Positions 9,453 to 19,526 are shown, counted from the stretch's first letter. The stretch is DNA of 64,000 bases from an uncultured Flavobacteriaceae bacterium (GCA_943788695.1 CALSRG010000001.1:62001-126000); one strand, 5' to 3'. Notes: a model not told the origin generated them from the sequence alone. Made by a program: numbers and translations.

Positions 9453-9842
9453 ATGTTTAAAAAAGGGGAAAAATCATATAGTATTTTAACAGGTGCTTGC
9501 CCAAAGTGTCATGAAGAATCCATGTATGTTGAATCTAATCCTTATAAATTTAGCAGTACTTTAAAAATGCATGAACGCTGCAGTCATTGCGGCACAAAGT
9601 ACAAGCTCGAACCATCATTCTTTTATGGAGCAATGTATGTCAGTTATGGCGTTGGAACAGCCGCTGCAATTGGAGTTTTTATGATCACTTATGTCATGGT
9701 TGGCCTCAACTTAAGAATGTCTTTTGCCGCTATTGTTTTCGCTTTGATTCTATTATTTCCAATGATTATGCGATGGTCGCGTAATATTTGGATCAATTTA
9801 TTTATAAAATACAATCCAGATAAAATTCTTAAAAAAGACTAA
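9453..9842 (+). CDS. DUF983 family membrane protein with zinc ribbon
   Basis: 129 residues. Two CxxC pairs (CPKC near residue 15 and CSHC near 45) form an N-terminal zinc ribbon, followed by two hydrophobic segments (about residues 62-82 and 87-107) and a basic cytoplasmic tail. This is the domain order of DUF983 (alpha/gamma-proteobacterial and Bacteroidota small membrane proteins, function unknown). It ends four bases inside the convergent oxidoreductase gene. In Flavobacteriaceae it is often found near this ABC-F gene. Confidence 0.8.
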   Translation: MFKKGEKSYSILTGACPKCHEESMYVESNPYKFSSTLKMHERCSHCGTKYKLEPSFFYGAMYVSYGVGTAAAIGVFMITYVMVGLNLRMSFAAIVFALILLFPMIMRWSRNIWINLFIKYNPDKILKKD

Positions 9843-10912
9843 TACTTTACCCATTTTGTAAAACGATCTAAGGCTATTTCGGCATCTATAGGAACTTGAT
9901 ACGCGATGGCGTCGTATAACGATTTAGCTACCATTGGTCCATGCAAAACACCTCTAGATCCTAAACCATTAAGAATATGAATTCTTGACCATTGTGGGTG
10001 GGTGCCAACAACAGGTCGTCTATCAGGAACCGTTGGACGAATTCCTGCTAGTTGTCCAATAATGTCAAAATCACAAGTAATGAGAGCCTTTAACTTATCC
10101 ACTAACGTTTGCCTTGCGGCTGAGGTGGGGTCCATAGATTGATCAAATCGATCATAGGTAGCCCCAACCAAATACTTATGATCGCCCAAGGGAATGATAA
10201 AAATGTCTGATTTGTAAATGGCATCCAATTTAAGTTGAGGCGCATAAATTTTGAGGTACTCGCCCTTATTACCTTGAATGGGTAAGCTATTAAAATAAGG
10301 GTTTTGAAGCACACCCATACCCTCAGCAAAAATGAGATGCTTGTAGGATGTCCCCTCATAAGTGATTTGATCGGAAGAAACCTCTAATTGATCATAATCG
10401 AAAGTGACTTCATGAATTGATCTCTGGGTTTTTAAAAAGTCTTTGAAAGCTACTAATAATGACGCAACATCTAAACGACCTCCGCGAAGTACTTGGCCAA
10501 AACCAGAATCAGCTATCAAATAAGAATTGCTATTGCGTTTAAACTCAACCGATAAAAAAGGCGACAATTCTGGTTGATCTGCAGCAGTGATCCACTTATT
10601 GAATTCGGCCGTATTGGCCAATCGACGGTAAATCGGACCTTCATAAAGCCATACTGATTGCAGCAATGCCTCTAAACGCTCATAGGTAGGGATTGCTACA
10701 GAAAGCGCATAAGAAGCCTTCCAAACAGCTCTAAATCGTTTCAAAACAACCGGATTATACAATCCACCCGCTACCATGGAGGCACTCGATGTTGGTCCAT
10801 CAATAACTGTAAACGACTGTTGGTGCTGAATCAATTGCTCGACAATCAGAAGCCCTGCAATACCGCATCCCACAATTAAGTAATCTTTCGAATTTTGATT
10901 TACTGTTGACAT
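9839..10912 (-). CDS. FAD-dependent oxidoreductase (D-amino-acid/glycine oxidase fold)
   Basis: About 357 residues from the ATG at 10910-10912. The frame is open up to 10939, but that would put the start inside the terminator hairpin of gldN, so the inner ATG is preferred. The N-terminal dinucleotide motif is GCGIAGLL (GxGxxG) with a following VIDG acidic strand; the C-terminal GIRPTVPDRRPVVG and GLGSRGVLHGPMVA are the second FAD-binding stretch of the DAO family (ThiO/glycine oxidase/MnmC-like). No signal peptide, so cytoplasmic. Exact substrate is not readable; a MnmC C-terminal-like or amino acid oxidase role is possible. It converges with and overlaps the DUF983 gene by four bases. Confidence 0.8.
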   Translation of the reverse strand: MSTVNQNSKDYLIVGCGIAGLLIVEQLIQHQQSFTVIDGPTSSASMVAGGLYNPVVLKRFRAVWKASYALSVAIPTYERLEALLQSVWLYEGPIYRRLANTAEFNKWITAADQPELSPFLSVEFKRNSNSYLIADSGFGQVLRGGRLDVASLLVAFKDFLKTQRSIHEVTFDYDQLEVSSDQITYEGTSYKHLIFAEGMGVLQNPYFNSLPIQGNKGEYLKIYAPQLKLDAIYKSDIFIIPLGDHKYLVGATYDRFDQSMDPTSAARQTLVDKLKALITCDFDIIGQLAGIRPTVPDRRPVVGTHPQWSRIHILNGLGSRGVLHGPMVAKSLYDAIAYQVPIDAEIALDRFTKWVKY

Positions 10913-10914
10913 AT

Positions 10915-10945
10915 AAAAAAAGGCGCTCACATTATGCAAGCGCCT
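10915..10945 (-). terminator. Intrinsic terminator after gldN
   Basis: On the minus strand a seven-base-pair stem (AGGCGCT/AGCGCCT, loop TGCATAATGTG) is followed by a run of T. It lies 25 bases after the gldN stop and ends the gldKLMN transcript. Confidence 0.85.
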
Positions 10946-10969
10946 GAAGTAATCATTTAAATCATATAA

Positions 10970-12021
10970 TTACCATGACCACATGTCGTGTTCTAGGTTT
11001 CTAATTTTTTCTCTAATCCGCTCCGATTCTAACAATCTTAATAAGGCGTTTTTTGGAATGTATTTTTCTATTTCTCGATCTTGGTATACGTTGTCTTCTT
11101 TATAGATGTATGCTCCAAAACGATGTGCATTGATTAAATCATCAAAGGATATTGGACGAGAGGTATTCTTTTCGTTAAAGGCATCGGCCTTATAAAGAAC
11201 ATCGCGAGTATCAGGGTAAAACAACCAAAATAACGCAGCATAGGCCTCTTCTGCCCAGGATTGTCTTTACGATCTGCCTTAGATCTGGGCGTTTGAACAA
11301 CTGGAGCAATTGCAATTGGACGGTATTTTAATTCAGACAATTTGGAGTCAAAATACCAAATGCCCTTGATGCGAAACTCAACAATATCAGCGTAATCAAA
11401 AACCTCCTCTGAATACTCCTCTTCACCTAGCAAGTTATTTTCGAAAATCAAGTCAGTCATCGCTTGCTCAAATTCTGCGAGTTCCTTATCACTCAATAAG
11501 TTTGATCTACATTTTGATATTCACTTGGAATTGCAACACCATAATTGAGTAAAAAGTTATATTTAACCCGCCTCTATACTAATGCGCTCTTCGCCGATCC
11601 CCTCACCTTCTCCTCTTCTTATTTTTTTATACCTCAAACTGCGATCAAGCTGTTCTCTGGTCATCTTATCCTTTAAATTGTCTTCGACATAGTAATTTTC
11701 AATCTCACCATTTAACACACCATTCAAAATATAATGAACTAATGGTCGACGCTCTTTACCAACTAAAGTAGTATCAGCAGGAAAAAATAAGGGAAAGTTA
11801 ACGCGTTCATCGAGATCAATAATTTCCCAAACTGTTTTTGAAAAAAGGATGTCTTTATCACCAACATAACCATAATCTAGAGGTTTGTTGTTGTCGAACT
11901 TATCTTGATCGGCAGTTGTAACACCTATTTCACTCGGTGATTTGGCATTTAAAATATTAGCCTGACCGAATAAAGTAACCGGAGTAACAGTGATAAAGAA
12001 AATCGCGATAAGCTTTTTCAT
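10970..12021 (-). pseudogene. gldN: GldN, gliding/T9SS core component, frameshifted
   Basis: Three open segments (12021-11563, 11496-11134, 11224-10970) together encode GldN. The first carries a signal peptide (MKKLIAIFFITVTPVTLFGQ) and the GldN N-terminal domain; the last is the conserved C-terminus LFYPDTRDVLYKADAF...RNLEHDMWSW, which closely follows GldN of Flavobacterium johnsoniae as I recall it. Frame changes lie near 11570, 11495-11500 and 11240-11250: between the first two, a different frame reads FLLNYGVAIPSEYQNVDQ, which is the missing middle. GldN forms the periplasmic ring with GldK attached to the outer membrane secretion machine. All breaks are indels with no nonsense changes, so sequence error or very recent loss are both possible. 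Confidence 0.85.
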
Positions 12022-12028
12022 GATAATT

Positions 12029-13629
12029 TTAATTTGTCAATTTTACAGTAATTGGAGCAGCTTCAGGAATTTGAACAGAAACGCCCTTAGCTCTTACACG
12101 AATATTATCAATAACCACGATTGAATTACGCGGCGCTGAATTGACTGCACTTTGAGCTTCGGCACTCAATTTATTGCCAGTAACCCGAATGGGGGATTTA
12201 CCTGAAACAGTAACTTCAAATGAATAGACACTGGTTTCAAGATCATAAACAAAATCGCCAAAATCTGCTAAAATCCTCGAGGTTGTTACATCTCTTTTGT
12301 TGAGAGCGACAGTTCCTTTTTTACCAGCAACTTTTCCAGTAGGCGAAGGAATGTTTTTGATTCGAAAAACACGTTTATCATTTACTTTGGTTCCGTCATC
12401 TAAAGTTGCTGTCACACTAACAGTAACTTCACTACCAGTTGTTGGGTTGAGGACATATTTTCCATTACCTGTTTTGTCTCATTCCAGGTGCTGATGCAAC
12501 AGTATTATTATCCGGAACACCAGGAAAAGCAATAGTCATTGGGTTTTCCAAACCACGATAAACAACATTCATCTTATCTGCCGACACTGATGCCGAATTT
12601 GGTCTAGGGACGACAACATAGTTGGCTTCAAATGGAATATCCAAATCCGCGCCGTCTTCTAGGAAGGTAAATACGCCTTTAAAGGTATGTTCCCCTACAT
12701 TGCCAACATTAAAACTGACTAACGCGGCACCTGTTGAGTCAATGGCATCTGACAAGTCGTAAGGCTTACCTTCTAAGGTTAAGGCCTGAGGTGTTACATT
12801 AGCGTATTTTCCAAGCACCACACGACCTTGAAATTGCTCACCTGCAAAAAATGCGGACTTGTCTGCCAGGACAATTGCGTTTATAGTTCTTCAAGGTAAT
12901 AGCCTGAAATCTAAGGTGTTTCCAATGAAGAGGTTATACAAATTGGTTTCGGTGACCTTAACGTCGTTTTGAATGGCCGACATTTTTGCGTAGGACGCAA
13001 TGGCTGGAAAACCTTGAAAATTATAATCTAACCAATGTAGGGATTTCTTGTCTTTCGAATTAATTTGATCTGCAAGGTCAAATCGTCGATCAAAAACTTC
13101 TAAGGCTTTAATATATTTAGCATCAGTTGCTTGATTGCTCAAACTATCGTAACCAATAATATTTCGAATATCATCTTTATACTTTTTGATTCGTTCAAAA
13201 ACAGCCTCACCTTCATCCGTTAAACGATCGCCTGTGAACCAATTGTTCAAGAAGATCTGTTTTGTCCATTTCCTCGTAATTCAATTCGCCACTTTCAGAA
13301 TCGATTTCGAAAGGACCTTTGGCTAATAATTCACGCTTTAGCTGCTCAATATAATTATAAAATTCGTTTGATACCTGGCTAATTTGTACTGCCTTATTGG
13401 CAACAAACGCAAATTCTTCTGGTTTTTCTTCAGCCTTCTGCTTTAAATCTTGAATCAATCTCTCATTTGTTTCTGATGCTAAAGCATTTACTTCAACAAA
13501 CTTTTTTTCAAAATTTCCAAATGCAGAAAGAACGTCTTTGGATACATTCATTGCAATCATTGCTATGAAAACCAAATACATCAAGTTGATCATCTTCTGC
13601 CTTGCTGATACTTTTCCGCCTCCTGCCAT
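12029..13629 (-). pseudogene. gldM: GldM, T9SS/gliding motor periplasmic shaft, frameshifted
   Basis: Four segments (13629-13213, 13250-12891, 12821-12465, 12415-12029) give a GldM of about 520-530 residues. The start has the single transmembrane helix (MINLMYLVFIAMIAMNV) behind the GGGKVSARQKM leader that is typical of GldM. The following periplasmic domains (helical D1, then beta-rich D2-D4 with LADKSAFFAGEQFQGRVVLGKY) are all present. Indels lie near 13250, near 12895-12905 (two close together, one in an AAA run) and near 12475. GldM couples the GldL proton-driven motor in the inner membrane to the GldKN ring. Eight bases separate it from gldN, consistent with one operon. Confidence 0.85.
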
Positions 13630-13665
13630 AATTTCTTATTTCAATGTTTAATAATTATGTGAAGC

Positions 13666-14295
13666 CTATTTGGTGTTCATTGCAGATAGCATTCCACCAT
13701 AAACGCCATTAAGTGAAGATAAGTTCGTGGCAAGGGATGCCATCTGCTCTTTCAATTTTCCTGCATTGTCGGCTACCTGTTCATTCATATCTGATTGACG
13801 ATTAAGACTTTCCATTTGAACTTTGTACATGTTGTTCATGGCCTCCATTTGAGAAGCGGCCAATGCCATTTCTTCACTGTATTTTTTTGAAGCTGCCATA
13901 GAATCAGCTGTAGGGTTCAATTCTTTCGCAGCACTTTCAAAATTGCGTAAACTATCACCTAAACTATTCACTAAGGCAACATCAATTTTAGCTTCTTTTA
14001 GTAAGGCGTCTAATTTTTTAGACAAAACAGCTTCTGCATTTTCAGAACCACCGTCAGGCGAAGCACCGCCCGATTCACCTCTCAATTGAGGATAAACCAA
14101 TGACCAATCCCAGTCCGCTTGCTGTCTTTCTAGAGCAGAGTATCCAAATACTAACGCTTCAACAACCATTCCAAGAGTTAAAATCTCAGAACCTCCTGGC
14201 CAGTGTTGAATTTTGAATAATGCCCCTAGAATTACTAGTGATGCTCCAAAGCCATATACCATATTGGTTACCGTTCTTTTGCCTTTTGCTGCCAT
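13666..14295 (-). CDS. gldL: GldL, inner-membrane motor protein of T9SS/gliding
   Basis: 209 residues, close to the usual length for GldL. Two transmembrane helices at the N-terminus (NMVYGFGASLVILGALFKI and the ILTLGMVVEALVFGYSAL stretch), with the membrane glutamate in VVEALVFG that is required for proton-driven rotation in GldL. The rest is a cytoplasmic coiled-coil tail rich in M, Q, N and S. Intact, unlike the downstream gldM and gldN. Works with GldM as the motor that powers secretion and surface adhesin movement. Confidence 0.92.
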   Translation of the reverse strand: MAAKGKRTVTNMVYGFGASLVILGALFKIQHWPGGSEILTLGMVVEALVFGYSALERQQADWDWSLVYPQLRGESGGASPDGGSENAEAVLSKKLDALLKEAKIDVALVNSLGDSLRNFESAAKELNPTADSMAASKKYSEEMALAASQMEAMNNMYKVQMESLNRQSDMNEQVADNAGKLKEQMASLATNLSSLNGVYGGMLSAMNTK

Positions 14296-14331
14296 AATTT
14301 AAAATTTAGTTGATTTAATAATAATAGTTAA

Positions 14332-15726
14332 TTAATTAGTTGCTTGATTAGGAGTAACGTCCGTTCCTAAATAATCTTGAATGGTTCTAAATCCGATGTA
14401 ACTCGTTTTAATTGAATCGTACTCATAATCTCTAGAGCTAACCTGTAAAAAATAAGCCACATCTTTCCAGCTTCCTCCACGAACCACTTTTCGGTGATTA
14501 CTTTTATCGTTAACGTTGGGGTTCATCGTTGAACTGTAAGTATAGGAAGCTGCGTCATAGGACGAATTGGTCCATTCTGAGACATTACCCGCCATATTGT
14601 ACAACCCGAAGTCATTCGGTTCAAAAGACTCAGCTTCTACAGTGTAGAGTGCTTGATCTGCCGCATAATCACCTCTCAAGGGTTTAAAATTCGCCATGAA
14701 ACAAGCCCGGTCGTTTTTGGTGTAAGGACCTCCCCATGGGTAGGTGGCGCCTTGCAAGCCTCCTCGAGCGGCAAATTCCCATTCGGCCTCAGTTGGCAAT
14801 CTAAATTTATTTTCAAAGTGTTGCCCTTTACTCTTCAAATAACCATTCCGGTAATCCGTACGCCAATTACAAAATGCGTTGGCCTGAGCCCAACTCACAC
14901 CCACAACAGGATATTCTGAGTAGGCTTCGTGCCAAAAATAATCGTTGTGCATAGGTTCGTTATAGGAATAATTAAAATCTCTTACCCAAGCCGTCGTATC
15001 AGGGTAAACAACTAATGGGTCAGGATATACTAATGCGTCCCAACGAGACAAACCTTCGCGGGCTGCACGCTCAATATCTAGTTGTTTATATTCGTATTCA
15101 AAAAGACTAACATCCCAAGTTCTTTGACCGTTGTAGCTCAATTCCATAGGTAAAAACATTTCGTCTAAAACCTCAGCATAAGGCTGGTCAGGATAATCTT
15201 CAGTGTTATAAAATAGCTCTTGCTCCCAATTTAGAGTGGCATATTCTGGATCGCTGTATTTCTCATCGCCTTCGGATCGACGGTATTCAGTGTAAGAAAA
15301 AGTTTCTGGATCTGGGTCAGAATCTGTCATCATGCTTAACGGGTAAAACATACCGATGCCTTCTTCTAATTCGGCTGCATCATTGGCAACGTCATAGCCC
15401 AATGCTTCAACCGCTTTAACAGCTAGTTTTCTGCGAATAACAGAATCTCGAACCCAATTAACGAATTGTCGATATTCACTATTAGTAACTTCGGTTTCGT
15501 CCATATAATAGGATCTCACAGTAACTGTTTTGGTTGGTGCATCATTAACGCCAACCAAATCATCATCAGATTTTCCCATGATAAAAGAACCTCCGGGAAT
15601 AAGAGTCATACCAAATGGTTTCTCTGCATTATATTTTTTTCCACGCACACCGACTAATTGTCCTCTATCACCTGAATTACATCCCGACAAAAGGACAATC
15701 AAAATGAGCAATCCGATGTTTTTCAT
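14332..15726 (-). CDS. gldK: GldK, T9SS/gliding lipoprotein (FGE-sulfatase fold)
   Basis: 464 residues from the ATG at 15726, which gives a lipoprotein signal peptide ending LLSGC and matches the usual GldK length; the frame is open up to 15801 but those extra residues would precede the signal. The domain is the formylglycine-generating-enzyme fold (GGSFIMGKSDDD, YYMDETEVTNSEYRQFV, FRLPTEAEWEFAARGG, VSEWTNSSYD, VVRGGSWKD), used here structurally and not for catalysis. GldK forms the periplasmic ring with GldN under the outer membrane. First gene of gldKLMN. Confidence 0.93.
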   Translation of the reverse strand: MKNIGLLILIVLLSGCNSGDRGQLVGVRGKKYNAEKPFGMTLIPGGSFIMGKSDDDLVGVNDAPTKTVTVRSYYMDETEVTNSEYRQFVNWVRDSVIRRKLAVKAVEALGYDVANDAAELEEGIGMFYPLSMMTDSDPDPETFSYTEYRRSEGDEKYSDPEYATLNWEQELFYNTEDYPDQPYAEVLDEMFLPMELSYNGQRTWDVSLFEYEYKQLDIERAAREGLSRWDALVYPDPLVVYPDTTAWVRDFNYSYNEPMHNDYFWHEAYSEYPVVGVSWAQANAFCNWRTDYRNGYLKSKGQHFENKFRLPTEAEWEFAARGGLQGATYPWGGPYTKNDRACFMANFKPLRGDYAADQALYTVEAESFEPNDFGLYNMAGNVSEWTNSSYDAASYTYSSTMNPNVNDKSNHRKVVRGGSWKDVAYFLQVSSRDYEYDSIKTSYIGFRTIQDYLGTDVTPNQATN

Positions 15727-15847
15727 TTTATAGCGAATCATATCAATTAACGTTTTTTTAAACGCAGGCGTAAACATATCCATATATTTCATAATACGCA
15801 ACTAATTTTTTGTTTCAGGTTAAAGTCTTGAACCTTATTAAAAATAT

Positions 15848-17017
15848 TTATAAGCTATTTCTTCGACAAACCTTGTACCAACGCTCGGGTATAATTCCCA
15901 TTCCAGCATCGTCATAATCACGCTGCGTACATGGTAACAACGAGTGTTGTTTTAGTTTATTATCTTGTAAAGTTAAAAAAGGAATTTCAATCCACCACCG
16001 CCTAGAGTCCAAACTCTTAAAAAAAACAAGTTCTTGGTCATCGATCAGTACGGTAAATTTTTGAAAATTGGGATGATGAACTGATGGCTTTTCTTCAAGT
16101 CTATAATTCACACCTTCGATAAAATACCAAATTATTTGGGCTATCAATTCTGACGTGACTTCATCTTCTTCAAAGGATCTGTATTGAAATATTCCAAATG
16201 AGCTCACCTTACTGCTAATTCCAGCATATCGAGACAATGCGCAGATTTCACGACTGTCAAACCCATTTGGTGATTGTTGTTGACGCGATCCTAATTCAGA
16301 GGCTTTAATGGCGTCTAAATCAATTGTAACAATATCTGCATCTCTCAACATGGGTTCGGCAAATTCTATATTTTGAATCAATGTTCCTAGTCTGTATGAT
16401 TCAAAAAAGAGTTTATCCATCAAGTCAATTTCTTCCTGTGGATTTAAATAGGTTTGATAGCCCAAAACCGTATAATTAAATAAATTAAAGGGTTTTTCAG
16501 TTATGATTTTGCCCATATAATTGCGGTTGTTGATAGGCTTGGTATCATCTGATAAATCAAATCTTGCGTCAATATTCACGATATTTAACATGGATTTGAT
16601 CTCGTCATAAGCCCTATACATGGCAAAGGTGAGATCTTGCGATCCTCCGATAAGAATTGGAATAATTCCAGATGTAACCATCTCAAACATGACTGTTTTC
16701 ATGGCGTAATAAGTATCCGAAGTGTTTTCACCCAATTTAAAATCGCCCAAATCGGCAATACCGTGCATCCAATTACCTTTGAAAAGTTGGTAAAATGACT
16801 TCCTAATGCCGTTTATATCGTAATTATTACCAATAAAATCAATATCATTGCGTTGCTCCGTCGCACCAATGATGGCTATTTTAATATCCGATAAATCGGG
16901 AAATCCCTCTAACGAAGAATGTATTTTGATTTTTGCACCAATATTGTTTGAACCTAGCAGCTGGCAATGTGCAATAACCGCATCTTTAACTGGTACCAAA
17001 CAATCTAATGCAAACAT
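15848..17017 (-). CDS. Arginase/formimidoylglutamase-fold protein with lost metal ligands
   Basis: 389 residues with the ureohydrolase fold: LIGGSQDLT, VNIDARFDL and VTIDLDAIKASE line up with the three metal motifs GG(D/G)HS, DAHxD and SxDxDxxDP. In the first two the ligand histidine is replaced (Q in GGSQ, R in DARFD), so a binuclear manganese centre could not form in the usual way. The C-terminal extension (FTVLIDDQELVFFKSLDSRRWWIEIP) is not part of canonical arginases. Annotation pipelines usually call such flavobacterial proteins formimidoylglutamase. The gene lies between gldK and topA and stops four bases before topA begins to read in the same direction, suggesting co-transcription with topA. 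A structural or binding role is more likely than catalysis. Confidence 0.7.
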   Translation of the reverse strand: MFALDCLVPVKDAVIAHCQLLGSNNIGAKIKIHSSLEGFPDLSDIKIAIIGATEQRNDIDFIGNNYDINGIRKSFYQLFKGNWMHGIADLGDFKLGENTSDTYYAMKTVMFEMVTSGIIPILIGGSQDLTFAMYRAYDEIKSMLNIVNIDARFDLSDDTKPINNRNYMGKIITEKPFNLFNYTVLGYQTYLNPQEEIDLMDKLFFESYRLGTLIQNIEFAEPMLRDADIVTIDLDAIKASELGSRQQQSPNGFDSREICALSRYAGISSKVSSFGIFQYRSFEEDEVTSELIAQIIWYFIEGVNYRLEEKPSVHHPNFQKFTVLIDDQELVFFKSLDSRRWWIEIPFLTLQDNKLKQHSLLPCTQRDYDDAGMGIIPERWYKVCRRNSL

Positions 17018-17020
17018 GAG

Positions 17021-19507
17021 TTATTTCTTTTTGACGCGTTTGGCTTTCGGTTTTTTTGATTTTGCGCTGGCTTTTTCAATCAATGCTTCGGCCTCCTCCA
17101 AAGTCATTTCCGCAACCTCAACAGTTTTGGCTAATTCAACTTTCGTTTTTCCTTTAATCACATGGTGACGTCCCCATCTTGCCTTTTCGACACGTATGCC
17201 TGCTTCTTTCCAATTGTGAATCAACTTGTCTTTTTCTTTTTGAAGTTTATCTTCAATAAGAGTAATAATATCTTCATCTGAAAGGTTATCCCAATCGTAT
17301 TTTTTATTAACATTAATAAATAAACCATTCCACTTAATAAATGGTCCGAACCTACCTTTCCCTTTTTGAACTGGTTCATTGTTATAGTGATAGATTGGAG
17401 CATCGGCCTCTTGTTTTTCTTTAATGACAGCAATTGCAAAATCCAATTCAACGTCCAAAGGATTGGCTCCTTTAGGTAAAGAAATAAATGCTTCACCATG
17501 TTTGACATATGGGCCATAACGGCCATTATTGACCTCTACTGTTTTTCCGTCATAAACACCTAAATTTTTAGGTAACTGGAAGAGTGATAAAGCTTCATCA
17601 AAAGAAATGGATGACATTTGCATGTCTATTGGGACACTTGCGAACAGAGGCTTATCTTCATCTTCATTAGTTCCTACTTGAACCATTGGTCCAAATTTAC
17701 CTAAACGAACACTAACCTGTCGACCATTTTCTGGATGAACCCCAAGGATGCGTTCGCCAGATTCACGATCGGCGTTTGCCATAACATCGTCCACTGTAGG
17801 GTGGAATGTGCTATAAAAAGACTTCATGACTTGTTTCCAATTTTTCTTACCATCGGCAATCAAATCAAAATCGGATTCTAAATTTGCTGTAAAGTTATAA
17901 TCTAAAATTTCTTCAAAGTGATTCACTAAAAAATCGGTTACTATTTTTCCGATATCAGTAGGAACAAGCTTACCTTTATCTGAATTAACCGTTTCGATTA
18001 GGGACTTTGTATTGATTTTCCCAGATATCAACGATAATTGAAGATAGGGACGTTCGATACCATCGAGATTACCTTTTTCAACATAACCTCGGTTCTGTAT
18101 AGTTGAAATGGTTGGTGCATAGGTAGAAGGTCGTCCAATACCGAGTTCTTCAAGTTTTTTAACTAGTGAAGCCTCCGTAAATCTGTAGGGAGGACGCGTA
18201 AAACGCTCCGTGGCTGTAATAAATTGATTGTCCAATTCTTGACCAACGCTCAGCCCAGGTAGCATGCCTTCTTGCTCGGTATCTTCTTCGTCATTACCTT
18301 CTAAATATACTTTTAGAAAGCCATCAAACACAATGATTTCGCCATTCGCAGCAAACAAATGGCTATGGGTTGAAGCTGCAATTTTAACATTGGTGCGCTC
18401 TAATTTGGCGTCACTCATTTGAGAGGCAATGGCACGCTTCCAGATTAAATCATACAAACGCATTTGATCCCTCTCACCATTTATATTGTGACGCGAGAAG
18501 TCAGTCGGTCGAATAGCCTCATGTGCTTCTTGAGCGCCTTTGGACTTTCCCTTATAATTTCTTGTTTTGACATATTGATCGCCGTAAGCATGCGCTATTT
18601 GAGCTGCTGCAGCATTTTTAGCGTCTACAGATAAATTAACACTATCCGTTCTCATGTAGGTGATAAGACCCTGTTCATAAAGTCGTTGAGCGACATTCAT
18701 AGTTTTAGCTACAGAAAAATACAATTTTCGGGACGCTTCCTGCTGCAAGGTAGAAGTGGTAAATGGCGCTGCAGGCGTTTTTGTTCCTGGATTTTTATCG
18801 AGCGTGTCTACCGTAAAAAAGGCGCCAATATTTTCTTTGAGAAATGCCTCTGCATTTTCTTTACTCTCAAAATTATTGGGTAATTTAGCCTTTATAACTT
18901 TGCCGTCCTGAGTGGTAAATTCTGCATCGATCCGATAAGACGCCACTGGGTTAAAATCATCAATATCACGTTCACGTTCTACAATTAATCTTACAGAAAC
19001 AGATTGAACACGGCCTGCCGAAAGTCCTGTCCTAATTTTACGCCACAGTACCGGAGACAATTCATAACCAACAATACGGTCTAAAACACGACGAGCTTGT
19101 TGAGCATCTACAAGGTTGTAATCAATCTCTCTAGGGCGATCAATCGCTTTTAAAATGGCAGATTTGGTGATTTCACTAAATACAATTCGTTTGGTTTTAG
19201 AGCGATCTAGGTTTAATGTTTCAGCCAAATGCCAGGCGATGGCCTCTCCTTCGCGATCCTCATCACTTGCGAGCCAAACGCACTCTGCTTTTTTGGATAA
19301 GTTCAACAAGTTTTTTACCACGTCTTTCTTATCACTACTGACTTGATAGTTGGGTTTAAAATCACCCTCAACATCTATACCTAATTCCTTCGACGGGAGG
19401 TCCGAGATATGACCAAAGCTTGAAGCAACTTTGAAGTCTTTTCCCAAAAACTTTTCAATGGTTTTGGCCTTAGCTGGAGACTCTACAATGACTAAATTTT
19501 TTGACAT
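17021..19507 (-). CDS. topA: DNA topoisomerase I
   Basis: 828 residues. The Toprim domain begins at residue 4 (NLVIVESPAKAKTIEKFLG, then SDEDREGEAIAWHL with the D-x-D metal motif); the catalytic tyrosine is in LITYMRTDSVNLS (about residue 285). The C-terminus carries several topoisomerase C-terminal repeats (GRYGPYVKHG, GRFGPFIKWN) instead of the zinc ribbons of Escherichia coli TopA, and ends in a lysine-rich tail (KSKKPKAKRVKKK) that can bind DNA. It relaxes negative supercoils behind RNA polymerase. Encoded upstream of the arginase-fold gene, three bases apart. Confidence 0.96.
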   Translation of the reverse strand: MSKNLVIVESPAKAKTIEKFLGKDFKVASSFGHISDLPSKELGIDVEGDFKPNYQVSSDKKDVVKNLLNLSKKAECVWLASDEDREGEAIAWHLAETLNLDRSKTKRIVFSEITKSAILKAIDRPREIDYNLVDAQQARRVLDRIVGYELSPVLWRKIRTGLSAGRVQSVSVRLIVERERDIDDFNPVASYRIDAEFTTQDGKVIKAKLPNNFESKENAEAFLKENIGAFFTVDTLDKNPGTKTPAAPFTTSTLQQEASRKLYFSVAKTMNVAQRLYEQGLITYMRTDSVNLSVDAKNAAAAQIAHAYGDQYVKTRNYKGKSKGAQEAHEAIRPTDFSRHNINGERDQMRLYDLIWKRAIASQMSDAKLERTNVKIAASTHSHLFAANGEIIVFDGFLKVYLEGNDEEDTEQEGMLPGLSVGQELDNQFITATERFTRPPYRFTEASLVKKLEELGIGRPSTYAPTISTIQNRGYVEKGNLDGIERPYLQLSLISGKINTKSLIETVNSDKGKLVPTDIGKIVTDFLVNHFEEILDYNFTANLESDFDLIADGKKNWKQVMKSFYSTFHPTVDDVMANADRESGERILGVHPENGRQVSVRLGKFGPMVQVGTNEDEDKPLFASVPIDMQMSSISFDEALSLFQLPKNLGVYDGKTVEVNNGRYGPYVKHGEAFISLPKGANPLDVELDFAIAVIKEKQEADAPIYHYNNEPVQKGKGRFGPFIKWNGLFINVNKKYDWDNLSDEDIITLIEDKLQKEKDKLIHNWKEAGIRVEKARWGRHHVIKGKTKVELAKTVEVAEMTLEEAEALIEKASAKSKKPKAKRVKKK

Positions 19508-19526
19508 GGCCTAGATTTAAAGGCCA

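Noticed and set aside
10910..10939. Longer start (10939) for the FAD oxidoreductase
   Set aside because: It would lie inside the gldN terminator hairpin; the ATG at 10910-10912 is preferred.
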